From JAVVRI01 sp036654795 (GTDB lineage Bacteria; Bacteroidota; Bacteroidia; Bacteroidales; Tannerellaceae), in assembly GCA_036654795.1 (NCBI GenBank), contig JAVVRI010000012.1, forward strand, positions 1 to 25,904: DNA of 25,904 bases. The letters are read 5' to 3'. The position numbers and the translations under genes were made by a program. Shown here one piece after another: positions 13,609 through 20,814 of the stretch (the stretch's first letter is position 1; each line of letters begins with the position of its first letter). The notes under the pieces were generated by a model that was not told the DNA's origin, made no database searches, and saw only the letters and a list, made by a program, of their open reading frames with translations.

Positions 13609-15237
13609 TTAGAATAATTCTAATTGAAGTGCATTGGATTGTTTATTGGAGGATTTTCTCCACGATGGGATAATAACAGGGGGTTCGGGTACGGACATGA
13701 CAAGTTCTGCCGGAACCGCCTCCTTCGGCAGTTCAGCATCTTGATGATTGAACGATTTCATGTGCATTTTCCAGAGAGTGGAATCTTCTTTGTTTTCTAC
13801 TACGCGGTAGACCGGCATGTTGATGCCGTTGTAGACACGATAGCTTACCTCCCATGATTTGGTATAATCCATATTCAAAGAGTCCATAAGGGCAATCTCC
13901 CCCTGAAGAGTATTGAGTACTAAATTTATTACCGCCATTTTGCAACAGGTAATGTCATTATCACAACCAAAGAAGAAGGCATTACGGTTTCGCTTCGCGG
14001 CAGCTAATAGCATCCGTCCACTACCACAGGAAGGGTCTAAGACTGATTTGTTATCTTCCACCTCCGGGATTATCATCTCAGACATCATCTCACAGATATT
14101 CTCCGGAGTGAAGAACTGACCATTGCGCCCACCACTGACTAATTCCATAAACAGATCACCGAGACCGTCACCAAAGCCTTCGCCACGGTTATCGGATATT
14201 TCAGATAGAGAAATAAGCATATCAGCAAACCGAGGATACAGGTCGCCATACTTCTTTTCAAAATAGGAGAAGTCACGATCCGGTTCCCACCACTTCATTG
14301 CAAGCAGTGTGTAATCGAGGAAATCTATAAAAGCATTGGACTGTCCATGTTTGTAGGCAAAATCACTGAATGAATTTGAGAAATCACTCATAGCCTGTTC
14401 TGAGGTGGTCAGTATCTTCTTCGTATTACTCTGTTTCGATTTGCAACGTTCTACCTTTTCCGGTTCAATATCTGCAATCCGATCAATAACCACGATGCAG
14501 GCAGAGATATTAGTGCCGCTTTCTTTGAATGCGCCAGGTTCTATATCGTAAACCTCCGCTCCAGTATCTTCAATAAACTTCTTGAAGGCTTCTTCTTTCT
14601 TTCCCGAAGCAAAGCGCCAGTGGTTGGACATAATACTAACCAGTCGGCCACCTTCTTCAAGTCGCTCGTACATTTCGGTAACGTGCTCGATGTCCTGATT
14701 TTTTGAGAAAGGAGGATTAGCTATAATACGATCATAGATGATGGTTTTCTCTTCTTTGATGAAGTCTTGCCCTACGATGGTAACATTATCCAGCTTTTCA
14801 AGGAAGGTTCGGTTTAGGTCCATCAGTTCGTAGCAATCAACTTCCACATCCGGATGTGCCCGACGAATGGCCTTTATTATTGCTCCCTGCCCCGCAGACG
14901 GTTCAAGAATAATCTGCCCCGGTTCGATACAAGCGAGTTCGACAAGCCGATCCGCCACATCGTCCGGAGTAGCGAAGAACTGAAATTCTTTTTTCAGATT
15001 GATGGACTCACCTGAGCATAGCTTAGCAAGATATTCGGTAGGATCTTCTTTGAAAAGAAATCCCTGTGTCTTCCCGCCCTTCCATTTTCCACCGATCAGC
15101 TCCAGCTGCTTGGCGACCTCTTGATAGAGTTTCCGGTCAAGTTGCACTTCCGGCAGTCTGATCAGTAGACCATCAACGGTGCATTGTTTTAAGATGTCTG
15201 TAACTTGTGTCATTGCGTCACTTTTTGCGGCAACCAT
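13609..15237 (-). CDS. Two-domain DNA N6-adenine methyltransferase, second domain lacks NPPF motif
   Basis: The 542-residue product has two methyltransferase-like halves. The first carries motif I LEPSAGQGAI (residues 111-120) and the catalytic motif IV NPPFSKN (174-180), with YDRIIANPPFS typical of adenine methylases. The second begins about residue 280, with GQFFTPENICEMMSEMI and motif I LDPSCGSGRMLLAAAKR (400-416), as in HsdM-type enzymes, but no NPPF/Y motif IV follows DSLNMDY (452-458). It may be a regulatory or DNA-recognition half. No restriction endonuclease is nearby, so it is probably an orphan that protects phage DNA or marks replication origins. First gene of the operon; start at 15237 or 15213. 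Confidence 0.8.
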   Translation of the reverse strand: MVAAKSDAMTQVTDILKQCTVDGLLIRLPEVQLDRKLYQEVAKQLELIGGKWKGGKTQGFLFKEDPTEYLAKLCSGESINLKKEFQFFATPDDVADRLVELACIEPGQIILEPSAGQGAIIKAIRRAHPDVEVDCYELMDLNRTFLEKLDNVTIVGQDFIKEEKTIIYDRIIANPPFSKNQDIEHVTEMYERLEEGGRLVSIMSNHWRFASGKKEEAFKKFIEDTGAEVYDIEPGAFKESGTNISACIVVIDRIADIEPEKVERCKSKQSNTKKILTTSEQAMSDFSNSFSDFAYKHGQSNAFIDFLDYTLLAMKWWEPDRDFSYFEKKYGDLYPRFADMLISLSEISDNRGEGFGDGLGDLFMELVSGGRNGQFFTPENICEMMSEMIIPEVEDNKSVLDPSCGSGRMLLAAAKRNRNAFFFGCDNDITCCKMAVINLVLNTLQGEIALMDSLNMDYTKSWEVSYRVYNGINMPVYRVVENKEDSTLWKMHMKSFNHQDAELPKEAVPAELVMSVPEPPVIIPSWRKSSNKQSNALQLELF

Positions 15238-15279
15238 GACAAAGCGTTATAAATAAGGGTGTTTACGAAGCAGAAGAGG

Positions 15280-15335
15280 TTGTGTATATAAACACAAAAA
15301 GTTGGACTCCTGTCTTTAGACAAAAATCCAACTCG
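15280..15335 (-). terminator. Terminator-like or attenuator hairpin in the operon leader
   Basis: On the minus strand AGTTGGA...TCCAACT (7-bp stem) encloses an inner TGTC/GACA pair and is followed by TTTTTGTG, a rho-independent terminator form (about 15297-15335). A second small hairpin (TTGTGT/ACACAA, 15280-15297) follows at once. The structure ends the integrase transcript, but it also lies within about 5 nt of the predicted transcript start of the downstream operon (15339), so it can act as an attenuator. Confidence 0.65.
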
Positions 15336-15345
15336 TTATCTGTCG

Positions 15346-15376
15346 CAAATATAGGCATACTTTTTACATCTGCAAA
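15346..15376 (-). promoter_or_regulatory. Promoter of the methyltransferase-DnaN-PRTRC operon
   Basis: On the minus strand TTTG (15373-15376) and TATATTTG (15346-15353, TAnnTTTG) are 19 bases apart, an excellent Bacteroides promoter. It begins right at the last base of the integrase gene. Predicted start is about 15339, immediately before the hairpin at 15297-15335, leaving a leader of about 100 nt before the first ATG. Confidence 0.7.
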
Positions 15377-16633
15377 CTATATCACTGTTTTTTGATTATT
15401 TTTTATCAAATCTAAAACGGCTCGATTAGATTTATCAAATATTGAATAGTCTATGTCAATGTATATATCTGCCATCTTGTAGTCGTTATTGACATGACCG
15501 AGACAAAAGTCAATATCAGCCTTTGGCACATTCGCTTTATTACGTGCAGCGCTTGCCCAGCTATGACGTGCCCAATTGGTCGTTACTTTTACTCCTAAAT
15601 TTAATTCGTCTGATATCTCTTTTAGTCCGACATTAACAGCCCGCATAAAGTTATTTGAGTTACTATATTGCCGTCTAAAGTATGAAAGAAAAGCTATATC
15701 ACTATATCGCTTTATCAAAAGATCCAATTCCGGTTCTATGCGGATTGAAAGAGGAAAGCGATCTGTGTTATCTTCTGTGGTTGTTTTGCTTCGCTCATAT
15801 TCGATTCGCCCACGAACCGTACTCTTTAGATTGTATAAGTCGTTAATATTTATGCCCATCATATAGAACATAATCATAAATACATCTCTAGCCATATTCG
15901 CACGACCTGTAAGAAAATTTCCGTCACGAATGCGAATTATGTCACGAATAGAAAGGTTTTTCCGGGCACGACGGTATTTTGGCACTTTGACCTTAGCGAA
16001 TGGATCATTTGGAATACGGATTATATCATAATCTTCGTTGTTGTAATATTGCTTGGCTTTATTCAATAGAGACCGAATAGCTCGTAAGTAATTGCTGATG
16101 GCACCTGGAGATAAAGGCTTACCACTCTGTCCGGAAGTCGATAATTTCTCCTTAAAATCATTAAGCCTCTGGGCTGTTATATCGCGTATATCTATTTTCC
16201 TTCTTTCGTAAAACCAACATAGCGCATTAATTGCAGTCTGATACCATTCCGCAGTCCCTGTTTTTTCAGTCTTTTCGATGATACCATTAGAGTAGGATAC
16301 AAAGTCGATAAATTCATATTCTGGCTCCATAGCTGCTGTTATCTGTTCGCGCACTTCGATGCAACTCATTCGAGAAATACGCTCAGAGCCCAACTTGAGG
16401 CATACCCCTCTATATTTTTGCACCAAATTACCAAGTTCGTAATTTAGTAAATCAGCATCAGAATAATAAGAAAAAACCACACCGTCTTTGCCTATACCAC
16501 TCGGCTCTATATAATATGGTGTAGAAATATACTGGGAACTGCGGTTATGATATATTCTTATCTTGATATTCGTAGTGCCGTCAGATTTTATATGATTTTT
16601 AGTTGCGAAAATGATTGCTTTAAATGTTGCCAT
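15377..16633 (-). CDS. Tyrosine recombinase / integrase
   Basis: The 418-residue product has an arm-binding N-terminus (KNHIKSDGTTNIKIRIYHNR), a SAM-like core-binding domain (about residues 125-220, with GAISNYLRAIRSLLNKAKQY) and a catalytic domain. The catalytic parts visible are the beta-hairpin Lys region (RSKTTTEDNTDRFPL), the TNWARHSWAS block holding the second Arg, the LGHVNND segment and a terminal Tyr around YIDIDYSIFDK. The first Arg is replaced by Asn in MGININDLYNLK, as in other Bacteroidales recombinases. It lies 196 bp from the 3' end of tRNA-Pro with its gene pointing away, the usual arrangement for an element integrated into a tRNA 3' end. Confidence 0.88.
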   Translation of the reverse strand: MATFKAIIFATKNHIKSDGTTNIKIRIYHNRSSQYISTPYYIEPSGIGKDGVVFSYYSDADLLNYELGNLVQKYRGVCLKLGSERISRMSCIEVREQITAAMEPEYEFIDFVSYSNGIIEKTEKTGTAEWYQTAINALCWFYERRKIDIRDITAQRLNDFKEKLSTSGQSGKPLSPGAISNYLRAIRSLLNKAKQYYNNEDYDIIRIPNDPFAKVKVPKYRRARKNLSIRDIIRIRDGNFLTGRANMARDVFMIMFYMMGININDLYNLKSTVRGRIEYERSKTTTEDNTDRFPLSIRIEPELDLLIKRYSDIAFLSYFRRQYSNSNNFMRAVNVGLKEISDELNLGVKVTTNWARHSWASAARNKANVPKADIDFCLGHVNNDYKMADIYIDIDYSIFDKSNRAVLDLIKNNQKTVI

Positions 16634-16684
16634 GATACATTTTTGTTTTTAGTTTGACAAAAACATATCTGTACAAAAACACTT

Positions 16685-16692
16685 CAAAGATA
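16685..16692 (-). promoter_or_regulatory. Promoter -7 element candidate for the integrase
   Basis: On the minus strand TATCTTTG (16685-16692) fits TAnnTTTG. No good TTTG is at the expected distance upstream. The predicted start near 16678 gives a 45-nt leader before the integrase ATG. The CTTTGAA sequence repeats twice here. Confidence 0.35.
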
Positions 16693-16751
16693 GTTCAAAG
16701 AATATTAACCCTTATTTAACTCAAAAGCAAGCGAAATAGGCTCATTTGAAC

Positions 16752-16788
16752 GAAAAAAGCGAGTTGTACAAATATGTACCAACTCGCT
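16752..16788 (-). terminator. Terminator downstream of tRNA-Pro
   Basis: On the minus strand AGCGAGTTG and CAACTCGCT (16780-16788 and 16758-16766) form a 9-bp stem extended by TACA/TGTA past a one-base bulge, followed by TTTTTTCG. It lies 41 bp beyond the tRNA 3' end and would stop tRNA transcription before the integrase. Confidence 0.8.
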
Positions 16789-16828
16789 ATCTCTTTTGAA
16801 CTTGCTGATAATCAGCTCTTTTTCTATG

Positions 16829-16903
16829 TCGGGGTACAGTGATTCGAACACTGGACCCCCTGCTCCCAAAGCAGGTGCGCTAACCGGACTGCGCTACACC
16901 CCG
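16829..16903 (-). tRNA. tRNA-Pro (anticodon TGG)
   Basis: A 75-nt cloverleaf on the minus strand. The acceptor stem is CGGGGTG with TACCCCG and discriminator A, the D arm GCGCAGTCCGGTTAGCGC, the anticodon arm CTGCTTTGGGAGCAG with anticodon TGG, and the T arm GTTCGAATC. No CCA is encoded; the sequence continues ACATAG. It reads UUG-type proline codons of the CCN box (wobble TGG). Its 3' end faces the integrase and is the probable attachment site of the element. No second copy of the 3' half was found within the window. Confidence 0.95.
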
Positions 16904-16933
16904 AAATGCTACCGTTTATTCTCGATTGCGGTG

Positions 16934-16963
16934 CAAAGGTACGCTTTTATTTGATACTACAAA
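16934..16963 (-). promoter_or_regulatory. Promoter of tRNA-Pro
   Basis: On the minus strand TTTG (16960-16963) and TACCTTTG (16934-16941) are 18 bases apart, a full Bacteroides promoter. The predicted start is about 16927, some 24 bases before the mature tRNA 5' end. Confidence 0.65.
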
Positions 16964-16994
16964 ATATTTGGCGTTTTTTTTTAAAATAAGTGCG

Positions 16995-17020
16995 TTGATT
17001 CTGCTTTTCTACTACCTTTG
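16995..17020 (+). promoter_or_regulatory. Promoter of the aspS operon
   Basis: TACCTTTG (17013-17020) is a perfect TAnnTTTG -7 element; a TTG at 16995-16997 is a plausible but close -33. The predicted start is near 17027, giving a leader of about 38 nt before the ATG at 17065. It is divergent from the tRNA-Pro promoter. Confidence 0.6.
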
Positions 17021-17064
17021 CAGAGTTATTAAAATAGCTATTTAATTATACATATACTATAATC

Positions 17065-18822
17065 ATGTACAGGACACAAACTTGTGGTGAGTTACGCTTA
17101 GTTAATGCTGAGCAAGTTGTAACTTTAGCCGGATGGGTACAAAAAACCCGTAAAATGGGTGGTATGACGTTCGTGGATATTCGCGACCGATATGGTATCA
17201 CTCAGTTAGTATTTAATCAAGATGTAAACGCAGATATCTGCGAAAAGGCAAACAAACTGGGACGAGAATACGTGATTCAAGCTACCGGGACTGTAAAGGA
17301 ACGTTCTAGCAAAAACGCAAATATACCAACAGGAGAGATAGAAATCATCGTTTCAGAACTGAATATACTAAATACAGCCGTAACCCCTCCCTTCACGATT
17401 GAAGACGAAACAGATGGTGGAGACGACCTGCGTATGAAGTATCGCTATCTGGATCTGCGTAGAAACGTAGTGCGTGCCAATCTGGAACTACGTCACCGCA
17501 TGACTATTGAGGTACGTCATTATCTGGACAAGCAACACTTCCTCGAAGTAGAAACGCCTGTACTTGTAAACTCTACCCCTGAAGGTGCGCGCGACTTCGT
17601 TGTACCTTCTCGTATGAACCCGGGTCAGTTTTATGCCCTCCCCCAATCACCGCAAACGCTTAAACAGTTATTGATGGTTTCCGGTTTCGACCGTTACTTT
17701 CAGATCGTAAAGTGTTTCCGCGACGAAGATCTACGCGCAGATCGTCAACCTGAATTTACACAAATAGACTGCGAGATGTCGTTCGTAGATCAGGAAGATA
17801 TTATCTTCACCTTCGAAGGTTTGGCAAAACATCTGTTTAAAACCATTCGCGGCATTGAAATAGCTGAACCATTCCAACGCATGACATGGCATCACGCTAT
17901 GAAATATTATGGTAGCGACAAACCGGATCTTCGTTTTGGAATGCCTTTCGTTGAACTAATGGATGTTCTAAAAGGATACGGTTTCTCTGTATTCGACAAT
18001 GCAGCCTATATTGGCGGTATATGTGCCGAAGGTGCAGCCAGCTATACCCGCAAACAATTAGACGCTTTAACAGAATACGTCAAACGCTCACAAATTGGAG
18101 CAAAGGGAATGGTCTATGCGCGCATCGAAACCGATGGCAGTGTAAAGTCAAGTGTAGATAAATTTTACACCCAGGAAGTATTGCTGCAGATGAAAGAGGC
18201 TTTCAACGCAAAACCGGGCGACCTAATACTAATTCTTTCCGGCGACAATGCCGACAAGTCGCGCAAACAACTTGGCGAGCTACGTCTCGAAATGGGCAAC
18301 CAACTCGGACTTCGCGACAAAAACAAATTCGCATGCTTGTGGGTTATAGACTTCCCGCTCTTTGAGTGGAACGAAAATGATCAGCGCTTCTACGCCATGC
18401 ATCATCCCTTCACCTCGCCCAAGCCCGAAGATATTCCTTTGCTGGACAGTGATCCGGGAGCCGTACGTGCCAACGCATACGATATGGTTATTAATGGTGT
18501 GGAAGTTGGAGGTGGTTCCATCCGTATCCACGACAGCCAACTGCAAAATAAGATGTTCCATCTGCTCGGATTTACCGAAGAGAGAGCACAAGAACAATTT
18601 GGCTTTCTAATGAATGCCTTCAAATTCGGCGCGCCTCCTCACGGAGGTTTGGCTTACGGATTAGACCGTTGGGTGTCACTCTTTGCCGGTCTGGACTCAA
18701 TCCGTGACTGCATCGCGTTCCCGAAAAACAATTCAGGCCGCGATGTTATGCTGGATGCACCGTCCGTTATTGACGACAAGCAGCTAGATGAATTATGCTT
18801 GCTAGTAAACATAAAAGAATAA
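17065..18822 (+). CDS. aspS: Aspartate--tRNA ligase
   Basis: A bacterial-type AspRS of 585 residues, the usual length. The N-terminal OB fold (residues 1-105, with TLAGWVQKTRKMGGMTFVDI) binds the anticodon. The class II core has FLEVETPVLVNSTPEGARDF, the flipping loop FRDEDLRADRQPEFTQIDCE and the motif 3 segment GLAYGLDRWVSLFAG. The bacterial GAD insertion lies between about residues 290 and 410. It charges tRNA-Asp with aspartate in the cytoplasm. It is the first gene of an apparent operon: the Nif3-family gene begins 6 bp after its stop. Confidence 0.97.
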   Translation: MYRTQTCGELRLVNAEQVVTLAGWVQKTRKMGGMTFVDIRDRYGITQLVFNQDVNADICEKANKLGREYVIQATGTVKERSSKNANIPTGEIEIIVSELNILNTAVTPPFTIEDETDGGDDLRMKYRYLDLRRNVVRANLELRHRMTIEVRHYLDKQHFLEVETPVLVNSTPEGARDFVVPSRMNPGQFYALPQSPQTLKQLLMVSGFDRYFQIVKCFRDEDLRADRQPEFTQIDCEMSFVDQEDIIFTFEGLAKHLFKTIRGIEIAEPFQRMTWHHAMKYYGSDKPDLRFGMPFVELMDVLKGYGFSVFDNAAYIGGICAEGAASYTRKQLDALTEYVKRSQIGAKGMVYARIETDGSVKSSVDKFYTQEVLLQMKEAFNAKPGDLILILSGDNADKSRKQLGELRLEMGNQLGLRDKNKFACLWVIDFPLFEWNENDQRFYAMHHPFTSPKPEDIPLLDSDPGAVRANAYDMVINGVEVGGGSIRIHDSQLQNKMFHLLGFTEERAQEQFGFLMNAFKFGAPPHGGLAYGLDRWVSLFAGLDSIRDCIAFPKNNSGRDVMLDAPSVIDDKQLDELCLLVNIKE

Positions 18823-18828
18823 AAAAAC

Positions 18829-19926
18829 ATGTTAAAGGTTAAGGATATACTGAGAGAGATCGAACAGTGTGCTCCGCTGCCCCTACAGGAAAATTTTGAC
18901 AATGCAGGTGTGCAGGTTGGCGATATAAACCAACCCGCCACTGGCGCATTGCTATGTCTGGATGTTACCGAAGAGGTCATTGATGAAGCCATCGAAGCCG
19001 AATGCAACTTGATTATCTCGCATCATCCTTTGGCTTTTAAGTCCTTCAAATCGTTGACCGGCGCTACGTATATTGAGCGTTGCATGATGAAAGCCTGCAA
19101 GCACGACCTCGTAATCTATGCCGCACACACCAATTTGGACAATGCCGTAGGAGGGGTAAACTTCCGCATGGCCGAGATGATCGGACTACAAAACATCCGC
19201 ATTCTCAGTCCACAAAAGAATGCACTGCTTAAGTTAGTTACGTTCATCCCTGAGTCCTACGCGGAACTGATGCGAAATGCCCTCTTCAATGCCGGTGCCG
19301 GATCAGTAGGTAATTACGATTCGTGTAGCTTTAACTCAAAAGGAGAAGGAACTTTCCGAGCGACTGAAGGATGTAATCCTTTTTGCGGTGAGATAGGCGA
19401 TATGCATGTAGAAAAAGAGATACGCATTGAAACCATCCTCCCCACTTTTCGTAAAACTGCCGTTACGCGTGCCTTGCTCTCGGTTCATCCGTACGAGGAA
19501 CCGGCATTCGACTTCTATCCCCTCAATAACACATGGAACCAAGCCGGATCAGGCGTTGTGGGCGAACTACCCGAAGGCGAAGAGGAATTAAGTTTTATGC
19601 AACGAATCAAAGAAATTTTTCATATAGAATGTATAAAGCATTCTCCGCTGATAGGACGACCTATACACGAAGTGGCTCTTTGCGGCGGAAGCGGTGCCTT
19701 TTTAATCAACGAAGCCATTGCCTACGGAGCTGACATATTCATTACTGGTGAGGCCAGATACAACGATTTCTATGATGTAGAAGATCGTATTCTTTTAGCA
19801 GTGATCGGACATTATGAATCGGAAGTCTGTACAAAAGATATATTTTATAATCTTATATCCAAAAAATATCCTACCTTTGCAGTGAATTTTTCGAATGTTA
19901 ATTCAAACCCGGTAAAATATTTATAG
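18829..19926 (+). CDS. Nif3-like dinuclear metal centre hexameric protein
   Basis: The 365-residue product is the long form of the Nif3/YbgI family with an inserted domain in the middle. Metal ligands are visible as ISHHPLAF (His65, His66), AAHTNLDNAVGGVN (His100, Asp104) and GHYESE (His328, Glu330) near the C-terminus. Members form hexameric toroids holding two metal ions per subunit. A GTP cyclohydrolase I type 2 annotation is often transferred, but the true role is unclear. It lies between aspS and the zinc-ribbon gene (1 bp from the latter), and the Nif3-zinc ribbon pairing is frequent in Bacteroidetes. Confidence 0.93.
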   Translation: MLKVKDILREIEQCAPLPLQENFDNAGVQVGDINQPATGALLCLDVTEEVIDEAIEAECNLIISHHPLAFKSFKSLTGATYIERCMMKACKHDLVIYAAHTNLDNAVGGVNFRMAEMIGLQNIRILSPQKNALLKLVTFIPESYAELMRNALFNAGAGSVGNYDSCSFNSKGEGTFRATEGCNPFCGEIGDMHVEKEIRIETILPTFRKTAVTRALLSVHPYEEPAFDFYPLNNTWNQAGSGVVGELPEGEEELSFMQRIKEIFHIECIKHSPLIGRPIHEVALCGGSGAFLINEAIAYGADIFITGEARYNDFYDVEDRILLAVIGHYESEVCTKDIFYNLISKKYPTFAVNFSNVNSNPVKYL

Positions 19927-19927
19927 A

Positions 19928-20692
19928 ATGGCTACAGACAAACAATCAGCTGAGAAAGAGTATACGGTTGAAGAAAAGCTTTCTGCACTATATCAACTTC
20001 AGACTATGATGACTGAGATTGATAAGATCAAAACACTTCGCGGCGAACTTCCTCTTGAAGTTCAAGATTTGGAAGATGAGATTGCAGGATTGGAAACCCG
20101 CCTTCAAAACTATCAGTCAGAGATTAAACAAATTGAAACTTCTGTTGTAGAACAAAAGAACAAAATTACAGAATCTACCGGACTGATTGAAAAATATAAA
20201 GGACAGTTGGATAACGTACGCAACAACCGAGAATTCGACAACCTTTCAAAAGAAATAGAATTTCAGGGACTTGAAATTGAGTTCTCTGAGAAGAAGATCC
20301 GCGAACAGGCTGATGCGATGAAGATCAAGAAAGAAGAAGTTAGCGCATGTTCAGACAAATTAGAAGGTCGCAAAGCTGACCTTATCCAGAAACAAAGCGA
20401 GTTGGAAGAGATCATTTCTGAAACCAAACAGGAAGAAGAAAAACTCAGAGAAAAAGCTAAAAAACTGGAGACCAGCATTGAGCCACGTCTCTTAACCGCT
20501 TTTAAGCGCATTCGCAAAGGTGCCCATAACGGTCTGGCCGTAGTGTATATCCAACGCGATGCCTGCGGAGGTTGCTTCAATAAGATTCCACCCCAAAAAC
20601 AGATGGACATCAAGTTACGCAAGAAAATCATCGTTTGCGAATATTGCGGTCGTGTAATGATCGACCCCGAATTAGCAGGCGTAGAAGCATAA
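19928..20692 (+). CDS. C4-type zinc ribbon coiled-coil protein
   Basis: The 254-residue product is a long coiled coil (residues about 15-185, heptads rich in Glu, Lys, Leu) followed by a zinc ribbon with four cysteines: CGGC (Cys213, Cys216) and CEYC (Cys237, Cys240), with NKIPPQKQMDIK between them. The family (PF02591-type, CdsZ/CT398-like) is widespread; CT398 of Chlamydia binds sigma-54 and type III secretion parts. In Bacteroidetes the role is unknown, with RNA or RNA polymerase binding a possibility. Last gene of the aspS unit, followed by the terminator at 20743-20772. Confidence 0.92.
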   Translation: MATDKQSAEKEYTVEEKLSALYQLQTMMTEIDKIKTLRGELPLEVQDLEDEIAGLETRLQNYQSEIKQIETSVVEQKNKITESTGLIEKYKGQLDNVRNNREFDNLSKEIEFQGLEIEFSEKKIREQADAMKIKKEEVSACSDKLEGRKADLIQKQSELEEIISETKQEEEKLREKAKKLETSIEPRLLTAFKRIRKGAHNGLAVVYIQRDACGGCFNKIPPQKQMDIKLRKKIIVCEYCGRVMIDPELAGVEA

Positions 20693-20742
20693 TAAATGCT
20701 TTTGAACGAACAAACAAGCTAGGCAACATGCCTGAACACTAT

Positions 20743-20772
20743 AAAACCCGAAGGCAAACGTCTTCGGGTTTT
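20743..20772 (+). terminator. Terminator of the aspS-nif3-zinc ribbon operon
   Basis: AAAACCCGAAG and CTTCGGGTTTT form an 11-bp perfect stem around an 8-nt loop, followed by ATTTTT. It can work on both strands. Confidence 0.93.
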
Positions 20773-20814
20773 ATTTTTCGCATGAGTACTAGTATAAAGT
20801 TACTTTTTTGAGAT

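Noticed and set aside
7009..15237. ParB, ParM or restriction endonuclease partners
   Set aside because: No ParB-like nuclease or helix-turn-helix motif, no actin-like ATPase and no PD-(D/E)XK or HNH motif could be found in these genes.
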